A stretch of 64,000 bases of DNA from CAWCUK01 sp963798775. GTDB lineage: Bacteria > Bacteroidota > Ignavibacteria > Ignavibacteriales > Ignavibacteriaceae. A program made the translations under genes and the position numbers. The notes beneath the pieces are model-generated. The model did not search any database. It saw nothing but the letters and a program-made list of their open reading frames with translations, and was not told the DNA's origin. Positions 45,351 to 54,569 of this stretch are shown here, in pieces (within the stretch, counting starts at the first letter, position 1; each line of letters starts with the position of its first letter). The DNA lies in contig CAWCUK010000006.1 of the NCBI GenBank assembly GCA_963798775.1, forward strand, positions 1 through 64,000, written 5' to 3'.

Positions 45351-45779
45351 CTAACTTACTTCAACCTGTTCAGGAGCCGGTAGTGGCTGTTTTTTTATTA
45401 TTGTAGGCGGAATAACTTTCGGTTTAGCCCATTCTAAATCACCTTTTCTCCATTCATACGCCATTCCCAAGCCTAAAAGAAATAAGAAAATTGCGCCAAT
45501 TGCGTATCCGCCGAAACCAAAATTCTTATAAACTAAAGCCCATGGAATAAGCAGAACAACTTCAACATCAAATATTAAGAAGATTAAGGCAACAACATAA
45601 AACCGAATATTGAATTTAACCCAAGGAGAACCCTGAACATTCTCGCCGCATTCGTATGTTAAAAGTTTTTCTTTGGTTGGACGTGCGGGTCTGATGAGTT
45701 TGGCGGCAACCAATGCTATTAATACAAATATTACCGCTACCAAAATAAAAGCAAAAATTTTTCCGAATTCGGTTAACAT
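45351..45779 (-). CDS. nuoA: NADH dehydrogenase subunit A
   Basis: A 142-residue three-helix subunit; motif KLLTYECGENVQGSPWVKFNIRFY (in two parts) with the conserved Cys, and LIFDVEVVLLIPWALVY. First gene of the nuo operon. No nuoEFG genes are in the operon, so electrons may enter from ferredoxin or another donor, or the EFG genes are elsewhere. Confidence 0.95.
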   Translation of the reverse strand: MLTEFGKIFAFILVAVIFVLIALVAAKLIRPARPTKEKLLTYECGENVQGSPWVKFNIRFYVVALIFLIFDVEVVLLIPWALVYKNFGFGGYAIGAIFLFLLGLGMAYEWRKGDLEWAKPKVIPPTIIKKQPLPAPEQVEVS

Positions 45780-46183
45780 ATTTTATAGTTTTTTTTGTGA
45801 AAAATTAAATTAACGCCCTTGTAATATCAAGATTTAAAAGCTATCTCTTTAACTGTGATAACTCAAATTTTCAAAATCGTATTAACTATGACAAGATATA
45901 TGCCAGAAGTAAATATTTAGTAAAATGTAATCACGGCTATTTTTTTTAACTTCTACAATTCGCTGATTTTCATTTGTAAGAATTTTCTTTCTGAGAGTTT
46001 TCTCATCAAAGAGAAATATGCGTTAATCAAGAAATGATAAGGATCAAATGTACAAAAAGTAAAAATTTGTCGGAAGGCAAAAAAAAATATTTTTAAAAAG
46101 AATAAATGTACATAAGCAGAGTTAAATTGATTATATATTCAATAAAAATTATATTTTGCAGACAATTAATACTGAATATACAA
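45780..46183. other. Divergent regulatory space between nuoA and alr
   Basis: About 400 bp of AT-rich DNA between two outward genes. It must hold the promoters of both the nuo operon and the alr cluster. I did not find a convincing TAnnTTTG box for either by eye. Confidence 0.5.
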
Positions 46184-47317
46184 ATGCGCCCTACTTATGC
46201 TGTTATAAATCTTTCTAATCTGAAAAAAAATTATCTTAATATTAGAAAGAAGGTAAATAAAAATAAACATGTTAATATTATGGCCGTAGTAAAAGCCGAT
46301 GCATACGGACACGGAGTTAAGCAAATTGCCGATGCTCTTAATTCATTGGGGGATAATTCTCCTGAATATTTTGCTGTGGCTATTGCCGATGAAGCTGTTG
46401 AATTGAGAAAATTTGTAAATCAGCCGATTCTTGTATTTGAACCTTTTAATAAAGATGAAGTCCCTGTTGTTTTTAACCATAATATTTCGGCTACAGTTTT
46501 TACCGATGAACATTTAAAAATATTGTTAGATGAAAAGAAGAAAAACGGCGGCCAAAATGAGAATAAAATAAATGTGCATGTAAAAATTGATACCGGCATG
46601 AGACGCATCGGTGTTGATTTTTCCGAAGCGTTTAATTTCATAAAAAAATTAAGTTTAAATAGTTATTTTAATATTTCCGGTATTTATACTCATTTTGCTA
46701 CTTCCGATGAAAAGAATAAAAAATATGCTAAGTTGCAGTTAAAAAGATTTGAAAACTTATTGATACAGCTAAAGAAGAATAACATAAATTACGGCCTTGC
46801 TCATGCAGCTAACAGCGGTGCAATTTTAGATATGCCCGAAGCATATTTTGATATGGTAAGACCGGGAATAAGTCTTTACGGTTACTATCCATCCTTAGAA
46901 ACTTCTGAATCAATAATGCTAAAACCCGTGCTTTCGCTTTATTCTAAAATTTCGTCAATAAAGAAAATAAATGCCGGGGAAAGTGTAAGTTACGGAAGAA
47001 AATATATTTCGGAATCTGAAACAACTATTATTTCCGTACCTATTGGCTACGCGGATGGTTTTAACAGGGCAATGACTAATAAAGCAAAATCCATTATTAA
47101 AGGTAAAGTTTATGAACAAGTGGGGAGAGTAACTATGGATAGAATTATGTTCAATGTAAATTCTGATAAAGTAAAAATCGGAGAAAAAGTTATACTTTTA
47201 GGTGAAGGTAAAAATGAGAAAATTGACGCGTGGGATTGGGGAAAAGTTTTAAAGACAATTCCTTATGAAATTACCTGCGGAATAAGCCGAAGAGTACCTA
47301 GGGTGTACAAAAACTAA
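46184..47317 (+). CDS. alr: Alanine racemase
   Basis: A PLP enzyme making D-alanine for peptidoglycan. PLP lysine in VVKADAYGHG, catalytic Tyr in ESVSYGRKY, and VKIDTGMRRIG. I place the start at 46184 (MRPTYAVINLSNLKKNY), in line with family N-termini; the frame is open 26 codons further up but this extension (MYISRVKL...) has no homology to Alr that I can see. 377 residues from the chosen start, usual length. First gene of the rightward cluster. Confidence 0.94.
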   Translation: MRPTYAVINLSNLKKNYLNIRKKVNKNKHVNIMAVVKADAYGHGVKQIADALNSLGDNSPEYFAVAIADEAVELRKFVNQPILVFEPFNKDEVPVVFNHNISATVFTDEHLKILLDEKKKNGGQNENKINVHVKIDTGMRRIGVDFSEAFNFIKKLSLNSYFNISGIYTHFATSDEKNKKYAKLQLKRFENLLIQLKKNNINYGLAHAANSGAILDMPEAYFDMVRPGISLYGYYPSLETSESIMLKPVLSLYSKISSIKKINAGESVSYGRKYISESETTIISVPIGYADGFNRAMTNKAKSIIKGKVYEQVGRVTMDRIMFNVNSDKVKIGEKVILLGEGKNEKIDAWDWGKVLKTIPYEITCGISRRVPRVYKN

Positions 47318-48265
47318 ATGGATTTAATCAAACAGTATATCGTACAGAGCATTATTGCCGCTTCAAATAATCTACGTTTAAGTACGGAGAAAATTGAGGT
47401 AGTCGCGCTTTTAAGAGAAACAATTGCAAAATCAGATAATCTCGATGACGATATCAAAAAGATGAAAAAAATAACTGAGCTGTCAACCCTTGCTATTAGA
47501 TTAAGTGAAATTTTCGCTTATCTGAATCAGCCTCAGGTTGACATGCTGAAGCTTACGGATAAATTTAAAGAACACGCGCAATATTTAATTAAGGACCTCA
47601 GCCATATGCTTGATATGGTTAGCCCGCTTACTTTTAAGAAAGCGTTAGATAAATTGAATCCGCCGCCACCGGAAATTGAAGAAGATTTTAACACTGAAAT
47701 TCATGCTCCTTCTTCCGAAATAAGTAATGAAGTTAACAGCGAAACGGAAGAAACCGACGGAATTAATGATTCTATAAATGTAAATCTTTCTAAAAGAAAA
47801 ATTGATGAAGATGTATTTGAAAAAAGTGAAAGTGATAAAATTAAAGAAAAGCTGATAATGGAAGAGGAAAAAGAAGATGACGATCTTTTTTTCCAAAATT
47901 ATGAAAATGCGATTTTAAAGCCGATAAAGCCTTTGGATACCCTCTTAAAAGATCTTCAAAAAAATGAAATTGATAATGAGAAAATTATTAATTTTGCCAA
48001 AGTTATGAAAACAAACGGAGATATGTCGGCGAAAATAGGTTTTGATATAATAGCCAATATGCATAAAATAATTGCAAAAGCGTTAATATTAATAAATTCG
48101 CGGGAACTGATGCCGGGCAAAGAAATTATAGAATCTATGCGCTCTTGTCTCATTGTTATAGTAGCTGTTGTTAAAGGTAAAGAAGTAGATATAACTAATT
48201 ATTTAAATCGTGCGGAAGAATTCGGAAGAAAATTAAAAAATATAAAATTGAGGAATATAAGTTAA
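47318..48265 (+). CDS. Hypothetical protein, acidic helical
   Basis: A 315-residue cytoplasmic protein I do not recognise. Helical N-terminal domain (about 1-120), acidic low-complexity linker (about 120-205: EIEEDFNTEIH, EETDGINDS, EEEKEDDDLFF) and helical C-terminal domain (205-315). No signal peptide or membrane segment. It abuts alr directly (no gap) and shares one base with the next gene (A of TAATG-type junction), so it is in an operon with a sugar nucleotide enzyme; nothing else points to its role. Confidence 0.7.
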   Translation: MDLIKQYIVQSIIAASNNLRLSTEKIEVVALLRETIAKSDNLDDDIKKMKKITELSTLAIRLSEIFAYLNQPQVDMLKLTDKFKEHAQYLIKDLSHMLDMVSPLTFKKALDKLNPPPPEIEEDFNTEIHAPSSEISNEVNSETEETDGINDSINVNLSKRKIDEDVFEKSESDKIKEKLIMEEEKEDDDLFFQNYENAILKPIKPLDTLLKDLQKNEIDNEKIINFAKVMKTNGDMSAKIGFDIIANMHKIIAKALILINSRELMPGKEIIESMRSCLIVIVAVVKGKEVDITNYLNRAEEFGRKLKNIKLRNIS

Positions 48266-49332
48266 TGAAAATATACGCTGTAATAATGGCCGGAGGAGTA
48301 GGTTCTAGGTTTTGGCCAAGAAGTAAGGAGAAAACACCGAAACAATTGCTTAAAATTTTCGGTGAAAATACTATGATTCAGGATACTGTTGAACGACTTA
48401 ATGGTGTGGTTGAAAATGAAAATATTTTTGTTATTACCAATAAAATTCAGCGCCCGGAAATCTTAAATCAGCTTCCGCAAATTCCGCAAGAAAATATTGT
48501 GGAAGAACCTTTCGGCAGAAATACAGCAGCTTGTATAGGGCTTGCTTCCGTAATTATAAGTAAAAAAACTAAAGACGGTGTTACTATTATTCTTCCTGCA
48601 GATCATATTATTAGAGATGTGAACGCTTTTCATAATACTTTAAAAACTGCCGCGGATTTTGCTTTTGATTCAAAAGGATTAGTTACTATCGGTATTGTGC
48701 CTACACGTCCCGAAACAGGTTATGGTTATATTCAAATTGATGAACAAGGCGTTGCTGATAATATTTTTAAGGTATATACTTTTGCCGAAAAACCGAATTA
48801 TGCTACCGCGGTTAGATTTTTAGAAAGCGGTGATTTTTTCTGGAACAGCGGTATGTTTATTTGGCGGACTGATGTAATTTTAGATGAAATAAAACAGCAC
48901 ATGCCGGAATTATATGAAGGTTTGAAGGAGATTGAGAATGATTACGGTACCCCAAATTATGAAAGTACGCTGAATAATGTTTATGGTAAGCTTCGAAGTA
49001 TTTCGATTGATTATGGAATAATGGAAAAATCACAGCGAGTATTTTTAACTAAAGGTGAGTTTGCATGGAGCGATGTTGGCAGTTGGGAAGAAGTTTATCA
49101 GTTGTCTAATAAAAATGATGACGGCAATGCATCGGTTGGAACTGTATATACAGAAATGACAGTTGATTCATATATCTATTCACCTGAAAAATTTGCTGCC
49201 GTAATTGGCGTTGATAATTTAATTGTTATAAATACAAAAGACGCTCTTTTAATCTGCAGAAGAGATCAATCGCAGGATGTAAAAAAAGTGGTTGATCATT
49301 TAAAGATAAATAAAATAACCGAGCATTTGTAA
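48265..49332 (+). CDS. manC: Mannose-1-phosphate guanylyltransferase
   Basis: A 355-residue nucleotidyltransferase making GDP-mannose for surface sugars. Signature MAGGVGSRFWPRSKEKTPKQLL (read MAGGVGSRFWP, then EKTPKQLL), ILPADHIIRD, FAEKPNYATA and FFWNSGMFIW. It lacks the isomerase half, so it is the single-domain type. Confidence 0.92.
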   Translation: MKIYAVIMAGGVGSRFWPRSKEKTPKQLLKIFGENTMIQDTVERLNGVVENENIFVITNKIQRPEILNQLPQIPQENIVEEPFGRNTAACIGLASVIISKKTKDGVTIILPADHIIRDVNAFHNTLKTAADFAFDSKGLVTIGIVPTRPETGYGYIQIDEQGVADNIFKVYTFAEKPNYATAVRFLESGDFFWNSGMFIWRTDVILDEIKQHMPELYEGLKEIENDYGTPNYESTLNNVYGKLRSISIDYGIMEKSQRVFLTKGEFAWSDVGSWEEVYQLSNKNDDGNASVGTVYTEMTVDSYIYSPEKFAAVIGVDNLIVINTKDALLICRRDQSQDVKKVVDHLKINKITEHL

Positions 49333-49362
49333 ACTTCTCATTCATCAATTTTCTGAGAATAA

Positions 49363-50010
49363 ATGAAAAAACTTATAACCGAACTTGATGTAGTAAAATT
49401 TCATAAAGCCGGGGGTACTATTTTTCCATTAGGAGGAAATGAAGTTGTTACTCCTTCGGCTTATGATAAAATTAAAACACTCGGCATTACAATTATCAGT
49501 AAAGAAGAAGCTGAGAAAATTGAAGATACCGCTAACGGAGTAATGCGTTCGATAAAGTTGAAAAAAGTGGCTATCGGTTCAGATCATACCGGTTTTAGAA
49601 TGAAGAATACTTTATCTAAAATTTTAACGGATAATGGTTTTGAAGTTGTGGATGTAGGAACTTATGATGAGGAATCCTGCGATTATCCCGATTTTGCTTT
49701 CGCGGTTGCGAAAAAAATTAATGAAGGAAGTGTAGATTTTGGTGTTTTAATAGACGCAACCGGAATTCCTTCCGCGATTACCGCGAATAAAGTAAAAGGT
49801 GTAAGAGCCGCAACATGCTATAATGAATTTTCAGCCAGAAGCGCCAGAGAACATAATAATGCAAATGTTTTAGTGATGGGAGCAAAAACTTTGGGTGAGG
49901 AATCAATAAAAGCTATTCTTGATGTTTGGCTTAAAACTAAATTTGGCGGCGGCAGGCATCAGCGGAGATTAAATAAAATTGCTGCGATTGAACAGAAAGG
50001 AAAAATTTAA
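49363..50010 (+). CDS. RpiB/LacAB-family protein without the catalytic Cys
   Basis: A 215-residue protein. Residues 1-60 are an extension (ITELDVVKFHKAGGTIFPLG, VTPSAYDKI) not found in ordinary RpiB. The rest aligns with ribose-5-phosphate isomerase B: AIGSDHTGFRMK (phosphate-binding DH), YDEESCDYPDFA, EHNNANVLVMGAKTLG. The loop that normally reads CGTGIG, with the proton-transferring Cys, is DATGIP here. Either another residue acts as base, or the protein acts on another sugar phosphate, or it is not catalytic. The name RpiB would over-claim. Confidence 0.82.
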   Translation: MKKLITELDVVKFHKAGGTIFPLGGNEVVTPSAYDKIKTLGITIISKEEAEKIEDTANGVMRSIKLKKVAIGSDHTGFRMKNTLSKILTDNGFEVVDVGTYDEESCDYPDFAFAVAKKINEGSVDFGVLIDATGIPSAITANKVKGVRAATCYNEFSARSAREHNNANVLVMGAKTLGEESIKAILDVWLKTKFGGGRHQRRLNKIAAIEQKGKI

Positions 50011-50047
50011 TCTTTTTATATTCTGTTTCCTATATCAAAAATATTAC

Positions 50048-50061
50048 TCGATTCTAATCGA
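50048..50061. promoter_or_regulatory. 14-bp palindrome before pyrK, possible operator
   Basis: TCGATT-CT-AATCGA, a perfect dyad with 2-bp spacer, ten bases before a TAnnTTTG box (TATTTTTG, 50071-50078). Its position over the -30 region would suit a repressor. Sequence-only inference. Confidence 0.35.
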
Positions 50062-50166
50062 AAGATTATATATTTTTGTGTTTCAAAATATTTCTCATAA
50101 ACATACGCCTGCCGAAAATTATCATCAATAATCGGTACTTTTTTAGAACTTAAAGGATCTTATAAT

Positions 50167-50928
50167 TTGATTATTGTAAACGCTCCGGTTGAAGCAGCAA
50201 TCGAGTTAGAAAATAATATTTATCTGCTTAAAATTTATTCCCCGGAAATTGCCGGGAAAGTAATTCCCGGACAGTTTCTGAATATCCGTGTGTCTGAATC
50301 TTTATACCCGCTGCTGAGAAGGCCTTTCAGTGTTTGCGATGTGGAAGGTGATTTTATCTTTATTATGTTTAATATTTTTGGTGAGGGAACAAAAATTCTT
50401 GCTAATAAAAAGAAGGGTGAAACAGTTGATATTCTAGGCCCTTTAGGACATGGATTTAAATTAGAAGATGATTATGAAACTGCAATTATTGTTGCCGGAG
50501 GTTTGGGTGCTGCGCCTTTTCCTTTACTTACCAAATCATTAAGTAAAGAAAAAAAAGTTTTTACTTTTATCGGCGGAAGAACATATAAAGATGTTATTTC
50601 TTACGGAATGAATAATATTTCTATAGCGACTGATGATGGTTCTTTGGGGCATAAAGGAAATGTAGTTGATCTTTTAAATGAACATCTCGAATTTCTTAAA
50701 ACACATAAAGCTAAATTTTTTGCTTGCGGCCCTAATGCCATGTTAAGAGCATTAAAAGGATTTTGCATAGAAAATAATTTTGAATGTGAAGCCTCTACGG
50801 AATGCGCGATGGCCTGCGGATTCGGAATTTGCCAAGGCTGTCCTATCGAATCTACAGTAAGTCCTGATAAATATTTACTTGTTTGTAAAGACGGACCGGT
50901 TTTTAATGTTAAGGATGTTGTAATATGA
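50167..50928 (+). CDS. pyrK: Dihydroorotate dehydrogenase electron-transfer subunit
   Basis: A 253-residue FAD/[2Fe-2S] protein. Ferredoxin-reductase-like fold (PLLRRPFSVCDVEG; GPLGHGF) and the cluster Cys in ECAMACGFGICQGC and LLVCKDG. It accepts electrons from PyrD and hands them to NAD+. Start is TTG at 50167, giving MIIVNAPVEAA; there is no ATG in the same region, and AAAGGATC lies eight bases before. PyrD follows with four-base overlap. Confidence 0.93.
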   Translation: MIIVNAPVEAAIELENNIYLLKIYSPEIAGKVIPGQFLNIRVSESLYPLLRRPFSVCDVEGDFIFIMFNIFGEGTKILANKKKGETVDILGPLGHGFKLEDDYETAIIVAGGLGAAPFPLLTKSLSKEKKVFTFIGGRTYKDVISYGMNNISIATDDGSLGHKGNVVDLLNEHLEFLKTHKAKFFACGPNAMLRALKGFCIENNFECEASTECAMACGFGICQGCPIESTVSPDKYLLVCKDGPVFNVKDVVI

Positions 50929-51857
50929 GTAATGTAGATTTATCAGTAAATATTGGCTCGCTGAAATTAAGAAATCCTATTTTGCTCGCTTCAGGTACTG
51001 TAGGATACGGAAATGAAATATCGGAATTTATAGATTTAAGTAAAATTGGCGGAATTGTTACAAAATCTTTAAGCTTAAATCCCAGAAAAGGAAATCCGCC
51101 GCAGCGAATTGTTGAAACCCCTGCCGGAATGTTAAACGCAATCGGTCTTGCCAATGTTGGTGTTGAAGAGTTTTTAAATGAAAAAATAATTTTCTTAAAA
51201 AAGTATGACGTTCCTTTAATATGTAATATTGCCGCAAGTTCTATTGATGAATATGTTGAATGTACAAAGATTCTTACTGAACAAGATGCTATAAGCGCGT
51301 TCGAAATAAATGTTTCATGTCCGAATGTAAAAGAGGGAGGACTGCAGTTTGGAAATGATGTTTCCGCGGTCGGTGAAATCACAGCTAAAGTAAAATCGGT
51401 TACTAAAAAGCCGGTCATCATTAAATTATCCCCGAATGTTTCCTATATTTCAGAGTTCGCGAAAGTTGTAAAAGATAATGGCGGAGACGCGGTTTCAGCT
51501 ATAAATACTTTGGTGGGTACTGCATTTAATGTGTTCACAAGAAAACCGAAAATTTATAATGTAAATGGAGGTCTTTCCGGCCCGGCAATAAAACCTGTAG
51601 CCTTAGCTAAAGTTTTGGAGATAAAACAGAAAGTTGATATTCCCATTATCGGAATCGGCGGAATTATGAATTGGAAAGATGTGTTGGAATTTATGATCGT
51701 TGGCGCGTCGGCAGTTGAATTGGGAACTCTTAATTTTATTGATCCTACTGCTTCAGTAAAAATAGTGGAAGAATTGAATGCAGCATTGCGAGAAAATGGG
51801 GATAGAGAAATTATCAGATCTTACAGGATCTTATATCATTTAAATTTATGGAATTAA
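50925..51857 (+). CDS. pyrD: Dihydroorotate dehydrogenase, class 1B
   Basis: A 310-residue FMN enzyme of pyrimidine synthesis. Motifs: NPILLASGTVGYG, catalytic Cys in INVSCPN, IGIGGIMNWKDVLEFMIVGA (FMN-binding, quoted to 20). Its coupling with pyrK makes it the NAD-dependent class 1B. It overlaps folC by ten bases. Confidence 0.95.
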   Translation: MSNVDLSVNIGSLKLRNPILLASGTVGYGNEISEFIDLSKIGGIVTKSLSLNPRKGNPPQRIVETPAGMLNAIGLANVGVEEFLNEKIIFLKKYDVPLICNIAASSIDEYVECTKILTEQDAISAFEINVSCPNVKEGGLQFGNDVSAVGEITAKVKSVTKKPVIIKLSPNVSYISEFAKVVKDNGGDAVSAINTLVGTAFNVFTRKPKIYNVNGGLSGPAIKPVALAKVLEIKQKVDIPIIGIGGIMNWKDVLEFMIVGASAVELGTLNFIDPTASVKIVEELNAALRENGDREIIRSYRILYHLNLWN

Positions 51858-53113
51858 AAGAAGCCCTTAATAATTTATTTTCACTTCATACGTTCGGTAT
51901 AAAACTTGGTCTCGATAATATTTCTAAATTTTTGGAATATCTCGGGAATCCCCAGAAAAAATTAAAAGTATTTCATATTGCCGGCTCTAACGGCAAAGGA
52001 AGTACAGCTTCTTTTATTGCAAGTATTTTACAAGAGTTTGATTATAAAGTCGGACTTTATACTTCTCCGCATTTTATAAATTTTAATGAGCGAATAAAGA
52101 TAAATAATTCTGAAATCCCCGACGATTTTGTTGCCGATTTTATATCTGAGCAGTGGGATTTTATTAAACTGAACGGACTTACTTTTTTTGAAGTAACAAC
52201 TGCAATGGCTTTTGATTTCTTTTATCGGCAAAAGGTTAATTATGCGGTAATTGAAACCGGTTTAGGCGGAAGGCTGGATGCTACAAATGTTGTAAATGCC
52301 CTAGCGGTAGTTTTAACTTCTATCAGTCTTGAACATACTGCTATTTTAGGAGATTCTTTAGAAAAAATTACCGCGGAAAAGGCTGCGATTATAAAAAAAC
52401 ATAATAAGGTTTTTATAGGAAGACTTCCTGATGAAGCAGTTAAGGTTATTTCTGAGAAATGTAATGAGACGAATAGTGAATTATTTATGATTAAGGATTA
52501 CTTAAATGAGCATAAAAGAATAATAGAATTATATACGGAAGAAATTGAACTTGATGATTTTACAATGCCGCTGAAGGGTGATTATCAAAAATATAATGCG
52601 GCGCTTGGCGCGCTGGCCGTAGTTAAAACGCTTGAGCTGGATGATTTTCGTAAAATTTCCGCCGGAATAAAAAATGTAATTAAAAATACCGGGTTAAAAG
52701 GCAGGTATGAGTTTTACAATTATAATCCGGATATAATTTTCGATTCGGCTCATAATCCCGAAAGCATAAAAAACTTTTTATCCGAATTTAGCATGAACTC
52801 CGGAAAGTATAAAAAAAAGATTTTACTTTTCGGTGCTATGAAAGATAAAGCGATTAAAGAGATAATGATTCTCTTAAAAAATCATTTTGATGAATTTCAT
52901 GTTACAAAAGTGAATTATGAAAGAAGTGCTGCTGTTGAAGATCTTATTTTAATCGCGGATGAGATAAGCATAAAAGTTTTCCCGGAACTTTTTCCTTCTA
53001 ATTTTGTTGAAGACTTTGCTTCACAACCTTCATCAAATTGTTTAGTTGTGTTAGGAAGCATGTATTTACTTGGGGAGATAAAAACCGAATTATTGAAAAA
53101 TAAAATAGCTTGA
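51848..53113 (+). CDS. folC: Folylpolyglutamate synthase / dihydrofolate synthase
   Basis: A 421-residue Mur-ligase-type enzyme. P-loop HIAGSNGKGSTASF, YTSPHFINFNERI, ETGLGGRLDATN, and FDSAHNPES. It adds glutamate to folates. Start overlaps pyrD; no separate ribosome site is needed. The TTGACA of the rho promoter overlaps its stop. Confidence 0.94.
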   Translation: MELKEALNNLFSLHTFGIKLGLDNISKFLEYLGNPQKKLKVFHIAGSNGKGSTASFIASILQEFDYKVGLYTSPHFINFNERIKINNSEIPDDFVADFISEQWDFIKLNGLTFFEVTTAMAFDFFYRQKVNYAVIETGLGGRLDATNVVNALAVVLTSISLEHTAILGDSLEKITAEKAAIIKKHNKVFIGRLPDEAVKVISEKCNETNSELFMIKDYLNEHKRIIELYTEEIELDDFTMPLKGDYQKYNAALGALAVVKTLELDDFRKISAGIKNVIKNTGLKGRYEFYNYNPDIIFDSAHNPESIKNFLSEFSMNSGKYKKKILLFGAMKDKAIKEIMILLKNHFDEFHVTKVNYERSAAVEDLILIADEISIKVFPELFPSNFVEDFASQPSSNCLVVLGSMYLLGEIKTELLKNKIA

Positions 53114-53138
53114 CATTTTTTTAAATAAGCATTATGTT
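53110..53138 (+). promoter_or_regulatory. Promoter of rho
   Basis: TTGACA at 53110-53115, 17-bp spacer, TATGTT at 53133-53138; the longer box TATGTTTC also resembles TAnnTTTG. It would give a leader of about 165 nt before rho, as expected for a gene that regulates its own transcription. Confidence 0.5.
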
Positions 53139-53311
53139 TCGGTTAAACCTCTTGTTCCTTTCAACAACATTAAACAATAAGTTATTTTTTTAGATAGATA
53201 GTAGATTATAGTTAGCCTTCAACACGCATATCCGGGTAAAACCTTTTGACTAAGTATAAATCTTATTTTTATTAACCAATTTATATTTCCCAAAATTTTA
53301 GGATTCGTATC

Positions 53312-54565
53312 ATGCCAATGGACATTTCTGAACTCAAATCAAAAAAAATTGTAGAATTAAATGAAATAGCCAAAAATTTAAATATCTCCGGTTATAGTGA
53401 TTTGAGAAAACAAGAATTGATATTTAAAATATTAGAAGCTCAAACAGCCAAAGATGGATTAACATTTTCTAAAGGTGTGCTTGAAGTACTGCCTGATGGA
53501 TATGGATTTCTTCGCTCATCAGATTATAATTATCTGCCTTCCCCTGATGATATTTATGTTTCTCCTTCTCAAATTAAAAAATTCAGTCTTAGAACCGGTG
53601 ATTTTGTAAGCGGTCAAGTAAGGCCGCCGAAAGAAGGGGAAAGGTTTTTTGCTCTTCTACGTGTAGAAGCAGTTAACGGTTTGGATCCGGAAGGAATTAG
53701 AGAAAGAACATTATTTGATAATTTGACTCCGGTTTATCCGACAAAAAAATTATTTCTTGAATCGGCTCCCGGAGAGTATTCAGTTAGAATAATGGATCTT
53801 TTATCACCGATAGGTAAGGGACAAAGAGGTTTAATTGTTTCTCCTCCTAAAAGCGGTAAAACTATTCTCCTTCAAAAAATTGCTAACTCAATTACAAGAA
53901 ATCATCCGGAAATAAAAATGATTATTCTCCTTATTGATGAACGTCCTGAAGAAGTAACTGATATGGAACGTTCTGTTAAGGGTGAAGTAATCAGTTCTAC
54001 TTTTGATGAACCGGCCGAACGCCATGTACAAGTGGCGGATATGGTTATTGAAAAAGCAAAAAGGCTTGTTGAAGCTAAAGAAGATGTTGTAATTCTTCTT
54101 GATAGCATCACCAGATTAGCTAGAGCTCATAATATTGTTGTGCCTCATAGCGGTAGAATTTTATCCGGCGGTGTTGACGCAAATGCTCTTCATAAACCGA
54201 AAAGATTTTTCGGCGCAGCAAGAAATACTGAAGACGGCGGAAGTTTAACTATTATTGCGACTGCTTTAATTGATACCGGAAGCCGTATGGATGATGTAAT
54301 CTTTGAAGAATTTAAAGGTACCGGTAATATGGAACTTGTTCTTAACAGAGATTTAAGTGACAGAAGAATATTCCCCGCTATTGATGTTAATCGTTCCGGA
54401 ACCAGAAGAGAAGAATTCTTAATGAAAGAGGATGATTTAGCAAAAGTTTGGATTTTAAGAAAAATACTCAGCGATTTCTCACCAGTTGAAGCTATGGATT
54501 TCTTACTCGATAAAATTAGGGGAACAAAGAATAATAAAGAATTCCTCAATAACATGAACAGTTAA
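53312..54565 (+). CDS. rho: Transcription termination factor Rho
   Basis: A 417-residue RNA helicase. N-terminal Rho-N helices (MDISELKSKKIVELNEIAK), RNA-binding cold-shock-like domain (VLEVLPDGYGFLRSSDYNYL), Walker A SPPKSGKTIL, Walker B ILLIDERPEE, and ITRLARAHN. No long insertion domain, so a compact Rho. Four bases before the next gene. Confidence 0.96.
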   Translation: MPMDISELKSKKIVELNEIAKNLNISGYSDLRKQELIFKILEAQTAKDGLTFSKGVLEVLPDGYGFLRSSDYNYLPSPDDIYVSPSQIKKFSLRTGDFVSGQVRPPKEGERFFALLRVEAVNGLDPEGIRERTLFDNLTPVYPTKKLFLESAPGEYSVRIMDLLSPIGKGQRGLIVSPPKSGKTILLQKIANSITRNHPEIKMIILLIDERPEEVTDMERSVKGEVISSTFDEPAERHVQVADMVIEKAKRLVEAKEDVVILLDSITRLARAHNIVVPHSGRILSGGVDANALHKPKRFFGAARNTEDGGSLTIIATALIDTGSRMDDVIFEEFKGTGNMELVLNRDLSDRRIFPAIDVNRSGTRREEFLMKEDDLAKVWILRKILSDFSPVEAMDFLLDKIRGTKNNKEFLNNMNS

Positions 54566-54569
54566 AATT

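Noticed and set aside
46106..46183. 26-residue N-terminal extension of alanine racemase
   Set aside because: Family proteins begin at the equivalent of MRPTYAVINL (46184); the extension looks like translated leader.
51848..51857. Frameshift between pyrD and folC
   Set aside because: The ten-base overlap is a normal coupled junction; both proteins are complete.
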